Assembly: GCA_020025515.1 (NCBI GenBank)
Contig: JAHHRZ010000003.1
Span: 1-64,000, forward strand
DNA from: Oscillospiraceae bacterium
GTDB taxonomy: Bacteria; Bacillota; Clostridia; Oscillospirales; Oscillospiraceae
Length of the DNA stretch: 64,000 bases
Direction of reading: 5' to 3'
A program made the translations under genes and the position numbers. Below the pieces are notes generated by a model. It was given only the letters and a program-made list of their open reading frames with translations, had not been told where the DNA came from and searched no databases. Below, piece after piece: positions 41,597 to 49,116 of the stretch (position 1 is the stretch's first letter; the number at the start of each line of letters is the position of its first letter).

Positions 41597-42076
41597 ATGA
41601 AAAAAACAATTTCCCTACTCGTGGCATTTGTAATGTGCCTGTCTCTGTGTGCTTGCGGCGGTAAAGCAAAACTTACCACCGCAGATGTCGAAGAGGCCCT
41701 TGTGGACTGCGATGGAACGCTAAATTTAGAAACCTCCGGTGACAACGTGATCAGCTTTACCTATGTTGTGGAGGAGGTCAATGCGGACGATTTGGTGGAT
41801 AAAGAATATTCCCGCAACGCTATTGCCGCTATACTGGCAGAAGATAACTCTAAGATCACTATGGGACAAATCATGGTAAGTCGTGCGATTCAGCCGCTAA
41901 TGAACATCAATGCTCTTCTCAATAACGATCAAGATGATTTCAAGGCAGATGCGTTTGTTGAGGAGATTTTGGGTATCATTTGCGATGGCAAGACTGTTGA
42001 GTATAATGGCTGGGCTGTTTCCACTGAAGTAGATCAGGACGGCGATAAGCTTACAATTTCGGTTATTTCCAAGTAA
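41597..42076 (+). CDS. Small lipoprotein of unknown function
   Basis: ATG 41597; 159 residues. MKKTISLLVAFVMCLSLCAC is a lipoprotein signal peptide with a lipobox around LCAC-GG. The mature part is acidic and soluble (LTTADVEEALVDCDGTLNLE). It is exported and lipid-anchored on the outer face of the membrane. It is followed by a small membrane-protein gene 21 bp later and controlled by the consensus promoter upstream. Confidence 0.85.
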   Translation: MKKTISLLVAFVMCLSLCACGGKAKLTTADVEEALVDCDGTLNLETSGDNVISFTYVVEEVNADDLVDKEYSRNAIAAILAEDNSKITMGQIMVSRAIQPLMNINALLNNDQDDFKADAFVEEILGIICDGKTVEYNGWAVSTEVDQDGDKLTISVISK

Positions 42077-42097
42077 ATAATGTTTAGGAGTGTAGAC

Positions 42098-42457
42098 ATG
42101 AAGAAAATTCTCACATGGATTATTCTGGGGTTAGGTGTAGGGATGGTGCTGGCAGGATTGGTGATACTGTGCCAAAGCGGTGTTTCCCACACAGGTCATA
42201 ACTATGGCTTGAGTCGGGCTTCCACCACGATTGAATTTGGTGCTGATTTTTACACCACATCTGCCCAGGCGACGGGTTTGGCAGCCAATGCCGTAATCGA
42301 TTTGTACAAACTAACATCTATGGTAACAGGTATTTTCTTTATGTTTGTTGGCGGAATAGACATCTGTGTGACACTTCTGTTGACGGATATTAAAGAACTG
42401 TTTAGAAAAGAGAAACCTATTGACACGGTACCATCCGATTCCAACATCATAGAATAA
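42098..42457 (+). CDS. Small two-helix membrane protein
   Basis: ATG 42098 behind TTAGGAGTGTAGAC; 119 residues. Helices at ~3-25 (ILTWIILGLGVGMVLAGLVI) and ~75-97 (TGIFFMFVGGIDICVTLLL), separated by an extracytoplasmic Ser/Thr-rich loop. It forms an operon with the lipoprotein. No family recognised. Confidence 0.75.
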   Translation: MKKILTWIILGLGVGMVLAGLVILCQSGVSHTGHNYGLSRASTTIEFGADFYTTSAQATGLAANAVIDLYKLTSMVTGIFFMFVGGIDICVTLLLTDIKELFRKEKPIDTVPSDSNIIE

Positions 42458-43246
42458 CAAATCCCGCACGGTTTGAACGCCTTCGATTGCGGATCGGGCG
42501 GATCAATCCAGCTTGCAGACCACCAGGGCATCCCTGTCTTGAAGCGTTCCATGGTTTTCCCTTAGAATGCCTCTGGGACAATCCTCAGGCAGCCGTATTT
42601 TTCTAGGGCTGCCAGAGGATCTTCCAGACTCTTTCCATCCCGTCCCTGTGTGGCGGTAGATACTTTGAGCAGTCTCATATCCTGTGTTTTGAGCCCCAGG
42701 GAGATATGTGGGTTCGTTGCCAGGATTTTGAACCGCTCAATTTACGGGACCCATTCTATGCGATGATTGAAGACGCACCGCTCTTGGACGGCATAGAGGT
42801 GTTCTATGCTTATGAGGGTGCAACCAACCTGTCGTGGAGAATGGTGCTTTATCGTGGACACAGCCTGTCTAAGCTGCATCGTTTTACACAGAGACCGGAA
42901 ATGATGAAGGACATTCGCCTGCACTGACGGACGGGCAGATTCTTGTCGTCACTCGCCCCAATGGAAAAATAGGCTGTATAGTGCTGCCCAGTCTGGATGA
43001 TTTGAATGCAGAGGTCTCTATTTCAAAATGACTGCAACTTCTGCTTAAGTAGCCTGTTCATGGAATCTATACTTAAATGTATTATGGGAAGAGGAAAGAT
43101 TGAAGCATTGTAACGTGAGTACCATGCGGCAAAATCAATCATGTAAAGATTGGTAGCAGAAATGTAAAGCATAGTTGGTGGAGAAATTTCTTTTCTTATG
43201 ATAAAATAACACCATCCATCATAAGTGCATGAGAGGGTGAGCCGCT
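42458..43246. pseudogene. Gene-remnant region with a resolvase scrap
   Basis: On the minus strand near 42470-42545 the frame reads DALVVCKLD, stop, then SARSAIEGVQTV, the catalytic-domain helix of serine resolvases (KLDRxGRS with the Arg codon turned into TGA). A plus-strand frame at 42706-42927 (FEPLNLRDPFYAMIEDAPLL) is followed out of frame by GQILVVTRPNGKIGCIVLP, which suggests a second decayed gene. No intact gene is supported. Confidence 0.45.
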
Positions 43247-43831
43247 ATGAAGTTGTGTGAAAAAATAATATTACTAAGAAAGAAAATGGGCCTGTCTCAG
43301 GAAGCAATGGCAGAAAAACTTGGTGTGTCTCGACAAGCTGTATCCAGATGGGAGGTTGGTTCCGCTCTGCCGGATGCCTCTAATGTGCTGCAATTAAGTA
43401 AGCTGTTTTCGGTGACAGCAGACTACCTCCTGAATGAGGAGTATGAAAGCGATTCGGATGTACCTGCCGTAAAATCTGTCACACAGAATACACGATGCAA
43501 AGTACATCGGATGCTGGGCATCGGTACAGCCACGATCGGTTTGTTGGGAAACCTACTGATTTATATTATTTCCAGATGTGTGAAGGTTTATGCCCCCCTT
43601 CGCTATTATGATGAGATGATGGGAGGATATAGGTATCACCATGATAATATCCCCCGTATTGACTACTCGTATTTTGTAAAAGAATACCGATTAGAAGTTC
43701 TCATTGCAGCCTTGTGGATATTTGTTTTGGTGGGGATCGGTTTGATTCTATGGACGGTTCCTCCAATTAGAAATTGGATTCAGGGTCTCAGAACGAGAAA
43801 TATTAAATCCGGTACCATGTCCCACAGGTAA
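43247..43831 (+). CDS. XRE regulator with two C-terminal membrane helices
   Basis: A 194-residue protein. Residues ~5-62 are the HTH (LLRKKMGLSQEAMAEKLGVS, then RQAVSRWEVGSALPDASNVL). Membrane segments follow at ~92-112 (GIGTATIGLLGNLLIYIIS) and ~152-173 (VLIAALWIFVLVGIGLILW). Such membrane-tethered XRE proteins are common in clostridia and probably sense envelope state. Starts at ATG behind GAGAGGGTGAGCCGCT. Confidence 0.85.
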   Translation: MKLCEKIILLRKKMGLSQEAMAEKLGVSRQAVSRWEVGSALPDASNVLQLSKLFSVTADYLLNEEYESDSDVPAVKSVTQNTRCKVHRMLGIGTATIGLLGNLLIYIISRCVKVYAPLRYYDEMMGGYRYHHDNIPRIDYSYFVKEYRLEVLIAALWIFVLVGIGLILWTVPPIRNWIQGLRTRNIKSGTMSHR

Positions 43832-43867
43832 GCAAATCAGGATTACAAAAATCGGTGAATGAAACGC

Positions 43868-44187
43868 TCTTGCACAGGAAAACAAATAACGATATAATAA
43901 GATGCAAACACAGCCCGTGTTTGCATCTTTTTTATGAGGGAATCCTATGGCACTATTAAGCTGTCAGGAAGTTTTGCAGACAGCCATTTGGCGGAACCGG
44001 ATTCTTAATTTTATAGTTTTGAGCTGAGAACTGCGCCCAGATGGGCGTGTTTACAGTGCCGACTATCTCCGTGTATGTGGATGGAAAATGGACGATTCAG
44101 CAGTGCGCTGCGGATTTATGGAAAAGGAACACCGTCGTTATCCCGGCATGATGGAAGACCCGATTATTTACCGTTTAGCGCTTTAAA
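43868..44187 (+). pseudogene. Decayed second copy of the xre-end/thioredoxin/GNAT segment
   Basis: Reading from 43868, the sequence follows 1850-2749 closely: the promoter TTGCAC-17-TATAAT, the GATGCAAACAC hairpin, then the thioredoxin start (ATGGCACTATTAAGCTGTCA), broken by an internal deletion after TTTTGAGCTGA, resuming at CGCCCAGATGGGCGTGTTTA, and then jumping directly into the GNAT 3' end (GFMEKEHRRYPGMMEDPIIY). Two deletions have fused the relics. Confidence 0.85.
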
Positions 44188-44306
44188 AGGCAGATAGCTG
44201 ACAGAAGTGTTCAATGGAATATGCGGTTATTGTAATCGTTCACTGCCCAATATACAGACAGAAGGAATTTCAGGAACAAATTAAAAATTCTAGTGGGGAA
44301 ATGAGT

Positions 44307-44741
44307 ATGACGGTTTATAAAAATTTTGAAGAAAAGGATCTTGATGTTCTCATCAACTTCTATATCGATTATTACAATGCAGAAGGTGGAAAGTGGACCT
44401 ATGACATTGCATATAAAAGAATCCACCAAATTGTGACGATGGAAGACAGCATTGTCATTCTGCAATATGACAATGAAATGCTTGTTGGATTTGCAATGGG
44501 ATATTTGAAACATTTTGATGATTCTGTCGGCTTTTTTCTGGAGGAAATATTGATTCACTCTGCTTTCCAGAATCGGGGATATGGCACAGCGCTGTTATCT
44601 CATCTAAAGAAAGAAGTGCATAAAAAGAATTGCAGATGGATTGAGCTGCTTACAACAACCGGGGAATTACATCAACAGTTTTACAGAAAAAACGGATATA
44701 CACAATCTAAAAATTTAGTTCTGGAATTTATGGACTTATAG
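44307..44741 (+). CDS. GNAT-family N-acetyltransferase
   Basis: The start is ATG 44307 or 44301, behind GTGGGGAA; ~145 residues. Acetyl-CoA site FQNRGYGTALLSHLKKE with the preceding strand FFLEEILIHSAF, and a late HQQFYRKNGYTQSKN. It is unrelated in detail to the GNAT at 2273. Substrate unknown. It sits between the relic and the second GGADGPTA gene. Confidence 0.85.
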   Translation: MTVYKNFEEKDLDVLINFYIDYYNAEGGKWTYDIAYKRIHQIVTMEDSIVILQYDNEMLVGFAMGYLKHFDDSVGFFLEEILIHSAFQNRGYGTALLSHLKKEVHKKNCRWIELLTTTGELHQQFYRKNGYTQSKNLVLEFMDL

Positions 44742-44793
44742 GGTATGTTAGAGTTGTTTGAGCCGATATAAGTGACAGAGAGGAATGGCAAAA

Positions 44794-46281
44794 ATGGGAA
44801 AATACTATAACAAGTTTTTAGGGAAAAATATTGACTTAGCGCCGCTGGGAATCGAACGCAGGAGGGATAATGTCCCCTATTTCTGCACCCCCAGAGGGGG
44901 ATCCATCATCGGTTGGGCCGGCGTGGACGGCATCCATTACTGCTTGATCCGGGGCTTTGGAGAGATGGTATTTGCTGTCAATCCTACGGAAGTCACCCCC
45001 AACTATGTGCGGCCTCTTGCCAGAAGTTTTGAAGACTTCCTGCGTCTCCTGCTTGCCGGCAAGGATGCCAATATTCTGCAACAGGCATGGCAATGGTCTG
45101 CGCAGGACTTCTATCAGGCGCTGAAAGGCAGTATCTCGGATCAGTCTGTCTGCGACACACTTAAGCGGATTGCGGAAACCATGCATCTGACATCCATGGA
45201 GAAACCTTGGGAGTATATGAAAGAATTGCAGGACAGTTTTGATTACAGCAAAATCAAATACACAGAAGCTTTCTACGACCCGGACGTGAATAAAAATGCG
45301 CCTCTGGAAGAATGGGCCGTGTATTATGACGGTTCCATCTACGGCCATTCCGGCAGGACCAAAGCAGGCATTGAAATCCCGGTGGAGAAAGAATTTTCCT
45401 TTGCGGACAGAACCTGGCTGGTGCCTGCGGTATATTCCTGTGCCAAGGGGCTTGTGGTGGATTTCTGTATGCAGGTTGACATGGAGAAATTTCGGCACTT
45501 TTGGAATCAATGGAGTAGCAGATGCTGCCAACGGCTAAACCGCAGAGAGCAGCTACAGGTGGAACTGGAAAATCCATTGCAGTTTCATTTTGATCCACAG
45601 GTGACCGTCAACGGGAAAGTCCTGCAGCGACGCAACAGCAGTGGTATCTGTTACATTCCAGGAGATCCCAGTGAACCGGAAGTCCGAGGGATCGTAGAGC
45701 ATTATCATCTGGATTCCAGCTTTGCCTGGTCCTTTTCCCGGGTATGTTTCCCATGGGCCACCGGACGGCGGCCAGAAATCAAATCTCTGGAGCTGACTAT
45801 GACTCAGGAGCCTGTGCGAGTTCCCGGAGAGGTGTTTGAAGTATCCGGCCCCGGTGAGCAGATTGATCTGAATATTCCCGGAAATCCTTTTACGCTGACT
45901 GTGAAAGGCTATGAGCCACAGGTTTTGGATGCTTCCATGCTTTCCCCGGACAATATGGAATATCCCACCTGCTATACCAGGATGACCTATACGCTTTCCC
46001 CAAATCCAGAGGCGGGGCAACTCGACATTCAGGATCTTTCCGAATGTGACCAACCCAGACCGAAAGAAACAGAGCCTACTGAGTTTGGCTACTGTAACGC
46101 TGCGCTCATTGCCATTATCGGCGGTGCTGACGGCCCCGTAGCTATGATGGTAGGTGCTCCCCAGCCGGATCAGGAATTTGCAGCCTATTCGGCCCCGCAT
46201 TTTGAACCGGCGGAGCGGATCCGGTGGTACCCTGTCTTTCACAGGACGGAGTATGACCCTGTTGAAATTACCCTGCTCTAA
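44794..46281 (+). CDS. Large uncharacterised protein with IIGGADGPVA motif (copy 2)
   Basis: ATG 44794 matches the start of the paralogue at 3684 (MGKYYNKFLGKNIDLAPLGI); a second ATG lies 9 bp upstream. 495 residues, colinear with copy 1 throughout. C-terminal IAIIGGADGPVAMMVGAPQ corresponds to the IIGGADGPTA string in copy 1. Differences are spread along the gene rather than clustered, so both copies have been kept under selection while the thioredoxin/GNAT part next to this copy decayed. Function unknown; not a Na+-pumping decarboxylase. Confidence 0.8.
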   Translation: MGKYYNKFLGKNIDLAPLGIERRRDNVPYFCTPRGGSIIGWAGVDGIHYCLIRGFGEMVFAVNPTEVTPNYVRPLARSFEDFLRLLLAGKDANILQQAWQWSAQDFYQALKGSISDQSVCDTLKRIAETMHLTSMEKPWEYMKELQDSFDYSKIKYTEAFYDPDVNKNAPLEEWAVYYDGSIYGHSGRTKAGIEIPVEKEFSFADRTWLVPAVYSCAKGLVVDFCMQVDMEKFRHFWNQWSSRCCQRLNRREQLQVELENPLQFHFDPQVTVNGKVLQRRNSSGICYIPGDPSEPEVRGIVEHYHLDSSFAWSFSRVCFPWATGRRPEIKSLELTMTQEPVRVPGEVFEVSGPGEQIDLNIPGNPFTLTVKGYEPQVLDASMLSPDNMEYPTCYTRMTYTLSPNPEAGQLDIQDLSECDQPRPKETEPTEFGYCNAALIAIIGGADGPVAMMVGAPQPDQEFAAYSAPHFEPAERIRWYPVFHRTEYDPVEITLL

Positions 46282-46398
46282 TGGAGATTGAAATGGATGT
46301 GATGGGATTAAATGCGAAGATACACGGTGGAGAATCTGCAAAAGCCATGATATCCGAGATGAAATTTGATGAACCGGTACTTGGAAAGGAGTAAGTCT

Positions 46399-46818
46399 AT
46401 GGAAGAAAGAGAAAACAAAATCCGGCTTTGGTTCCAAATGTGGTTACAGAAGACGGATTTGGGGATGGAGAAGATCTTCTCGGAGGATGCGGTGTATCTC
46501 GAAAGCTGGGGGCCGGAGTATCACGGTCTGCAAAAGATTGCGTTATGGTTTCATGAGTGGAACCAACGGGGAACGGTGCAAAGGTGGGACATCAGGCAAT
46601 TTATTCATAAAGACGATCAAACCATAGTGGAGTGGTACTTCCGTAATCAAATGAATGATGGAAGAACGGAGGCCTTTGAAGGGATCACACTCACCCGCTG
46701 GAACGAGGATGGGAAAATTGTTTTCCTACAGGAATTTGGGTGTAATGAAAATCGTTATGACCCATACGTAGATGGGGTACAGCCACAGTTTCCCAATGAA
46801 AAAGCGCTGTGGTTTTAA
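46399..46818 (+). CDS. SnoaL/NTF2-like protein
   Basis: ATG 46399 follows AAAGGAGTAAGTCT; 139 residues. IRLWFQMWLQKTDLGMEKIF, then EDAVYLESWGPEYHGLQKIA and TIVEWYFRNQMNDG have the cone-shaped NTF2/SnoaL pattern (helix, strand, WGPEYxG, long beta sheet). Fold members bind small hydrophobic ligands or act as simple enzymes; the ligand is unknown here. Confidence 0.75.
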   Translation: MEERENKIRLWFQMWLQKTDLGMEKIFSEDAVYLESWGPEYHGLQKIALWFHEWNQRGTVQRWDIRQFIHKDDQTIVEWYFRNQMNDGRTEAFEGITLTRWNEDGKIVFLQEFGCNENRYDPYVDGVQPQFPNEKALWF

Positions 46819-46907
46819 CAAATAGCAGGAATCCGGGAATCCGCAACAACGAGTTGCTTTCTTTGAGCTGACTGCAATGGTATACTGTTTGCAGGGAGGT
46901 GCTGACG

Positions 46908-47351
46908 ATGGAAACAAAAACAGTTATATTGGAACTAAGGACGAAACATGGACTATCCCAGGATGAACTGGCAGAACAGGTGTTTGTCACCAGACAGGCT
47001 GTTTCTCGCTGGGAAAACGGAGAAACGGTGCCAAATACGGAGACCTTAAAGCTGCTATCGAAGGTGTTGGATGTGTCGATCAATACGCTGCTGGGATCTC
47101 CCAGGAAGCTGTTTTGCCAATGCTGTGGGATGCCCCTTGAGGATTCGTTCATCAGCAAAGAGCCGGACGGAGAATTTAACGAGGACTATTGTAAGTGGTG
47201 CTATGCGGAAGGCCGATTTGTCTATCCGTCAAAGGAGGAGCTGCTTGATTTCCTTGTTGAAAATGTGCCGAATCCGGAAAACTTACAGAAGGAGCAGCGG
47301 CGGGCTCAGTTTGATGGGCTTCTTTCCCAGCTCAAGCACTGGGAACGGTGA
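46908..47351 (+). CDS. XRE regulator fused to a zinc ribbon
   Basis: ATG 46908 follows GGGAGGTGCTGACG; 147 residues. The HTH occupies ~5-58 (LRTKHGLSQDELAEQVFVTR, QAVSRWENGETVPNTETLKL). After residue 65 comes FCQCCGMPLEDSFISKEPDG and EDYCKWCYAEGRFVYPSKEE: two CxxC pairs forming a putative zinc-ribbon, the 'zinc ribbon DUF' often found alone. It may sense a metal or a redox state. A strong terminator follows. Confidence 0.85.
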   Translation: METKTVILELRTKHGLSQDELAEQVFVTRQAVSRWENGETVPNTETLKLLSKVLDVSINTLLGSPRKLFCQCCGMPLEDSFISKEPDGEFNEDYCKWCYAEGRFVYPSKEELLDFLVENVPNPENLQKEQRRAQFDGLLSQLKHWER

Positions 47352-47380
47352 CCTGTACACAGGTCTGGCATCCAGGCGAA

Positions 47381-47423
47381 AATATTTTGAGGGAGCGTGT
47401 ATCTCACGCTCCCTCAAAATATT
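47381..47423 (+). terminator. Strong bidirectional-looking hairpin after the XRE/zinc-ribbon gene
   Basis: A 19-bp perfect stem (AATATTTTGAGGGAGCGTG and complement) with a 5-nt loop. Confidence 0.85.
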
Positions 47424-47687
47424 TGCTTTCGTCCAATCATCCGCTTATGGATGATACCGGGAGTGGATTTCTCCGCGCCGATGTGATATGATTTTTTAAG
47501 ACAATCCGGTAGGGCATGTGGTTTATAATGAAGGAGAAATGGTGTAAAAATGGTGGAGCAGAATGCTCCGAAACTGTTTTGCAGTTGCACGACGGCGGGA
47601 TTTCATGGCAGTGTTATAAGTATGGCTCCAATCTCATGGTCAATGATCCACAGAAATATTAGAATCTTTTACTTGCAGGTGATTGTT

Positions 47688-48080
47688 ATGAGCAAAAAGG
47701 CGAAACACAAACAAAAAAGAAAAGCAAACCATGGGGCACCCACCCCACAGCGGCCATTACAGTCCTCCTGGAGAGCCGTTATGAAATCGTGCCTCAAAGA
47801 ACATTTTCTGAACATTGGCGGCAGCGGCGTTCATGATAGCTATGAAGAGGAGCTGAGCGAGGAAGGGCTGCGAAAAAAAGATTTGATTACAGGCCCCAGT
47901 TTTGTGCTCAGTGCAGTGCTGCTTGCGTTGTTTCCGCTTTTTTCCTGGGAGCCGTTTCTTACCATGTCCACAGCAGACTGGATTGCGGTGGTAATTATGG
48001 AGGCGGTGGCCCTTGGATTGGGAGGGTTTGGGGTGATGATAACCAGGAATGCAATCAAGAAAAAATCCGCTAAAGAATAA
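47688..48080 (+). CDS. Small membrane protein with basic N-terminus
   Basis: ATG 47688 follows CAGGTGATTGTT; 130 residues. Lys-rich start (MSKKAKHKQKRKANHG), then two hydrophobic segments (FVLSAVLLALFPLFSW and WIAVVIMEAVALGLGGFGVM) and a basic end. No recognised family. Confidence 0.65.
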   Translation: MSKKAKHKQKRKANHGAPTPQRPLQSSWRAVMKSCLKEHFLNIGGSGVHDSYEEELSEEGLRKKDLITGPSFVLSAVLLALFPLFSWEPFLTMSTADWIAVVIMEAVALGLGGFGVMITRNAIKKKSAKE

Positions 48081-48529
48081 GCGCCTTTGCAATCTTATTT
48101 GGGAGATTCGGAAAAATACCATCAGAAGAACCGGCAAGATGATTGGAAAAATGCGAAATGAGCACACAGGTACCATATCCTGCGGTTTCTTTTACGATGG
48201 AATTAGGAAAGGAGCTGATTTCCAATGGGACTGCCATGGACCAGCGGGGGAAACACGATGTGCAGTTTGACCGCCGGAGTCATCCGAACACAGAAATATC
48301 ATCAAAAGACCATTGAGGCTCTGTCATTTTTGCGTTTGACACATAGGGAACCATAAAGTGCCTTCTTTTCAAGGGGAGAATTTTCTGATAAGATGTATCT
48401 GGAAGGTAAAAGGCCGATTCTCCAAAAGGTTCGGCATTATGAGAAAATCCTCCCCCGCCGGCGGTGGCAGTATGGCTATCTAGGGTGGGGCAGGGATTCA
48501 AATTTAAGAATGGAAAGGACAGAAAGCAT
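48081..48529. other. Intergenic region with no supportable gene
   Basis: About 450 bp. Short frames exist on both strands but lack ribosome sites and family motifs. It marks the passage from accessory to ordinary chromosomal genes. Confidence 0.5.
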
Positions 48530-49042
48530 ATGAAGTTTCAAGAGCTGGCAGAAAAGAGATATTCTTGCAGAAGTTTCTCTGACAAAAAGGTAGAACGGGA
48601 ACTGGTAGAGCAGATCATCAAAGCGGGAATCAGTGCGCCTACGGCGGTCAATACACAGCCCTTCAAGATTTTCTGGATGGAGTCAGAGCAGGCGAAGGAA
48701 AATCTGCGTCAGGTATGTAACTATACCTTTGGAGCAAACACGTTCCTGCTTGTGGGCTACAAAGAAGACAAGGGATGGGTGCGGTCCTTTGACCAGCGGA
48801 ATTTTGCGGATATCGATGCAGGAATCGTTGCAACCCACATGATGCTGGAAATAGAAGATCTGGGCCTCAGCACCACTTGGGTTGGGTGCTTTGACGCACC
48901 TCGCCTGCAAGAAATGTATCCGGAATTGCAGGAGTACCATCTGATTGCACTGTTTCCCATCGGCTATGCCGCACAGGGAGCAGCCCCGTCAGAGCGGCAT
49001 TTCAAACGGAAAGCTTTCGAGGAAATTGTAGAAGTTCTTTGA
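48530..49042 (+). CDS. Nitroreductase-family protein
   Basis: ATG 48530; 170 residues, a compact FMN-dependent nitroreductase: ELAEKRYSCRSFSDKKVERE (RxSxRxF motif), IKAGISAPTAVNTQPFKIFW (FMN contact) and LGLSTTWVGCFDAPRLQEMY, GYAAQGAAPSERHFKRK. Reduces quinones, flavins or nitro-compounds with NAD(P)H; the natural substrate cannot be read. Confidence 0.88.
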   Translation: MKFQELAEKRYSCRSFSDKKVERELVEQIIKAGISAPTAVNTQPFKIFWMESEQAKENLRQVCNYTFGANTFLLVGYKEDKGWVRSFDQRNFADIDAGIVATHMMLEIEDLGLSTTWVGCFDAPRLQEMYPELQEYHLIALFPIGYAAQGAAPSERHFKRKAFEEIVEVL

Positions 49043-49116
49043 TAGAGAAGTGATCAAAATTCCATTAGAGCGTTCCGTTTGCGGCATATTTCGTTGAATG
49101 TCAGGAGAAAAAATCT

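Noticed and set aside
42250..42552. 100-codon minus-strand frame across the small membrane-protein gene
   Set aside because: Overlaps the well-supported plus-strand gene; the resolvase-like trace lies in another frame.
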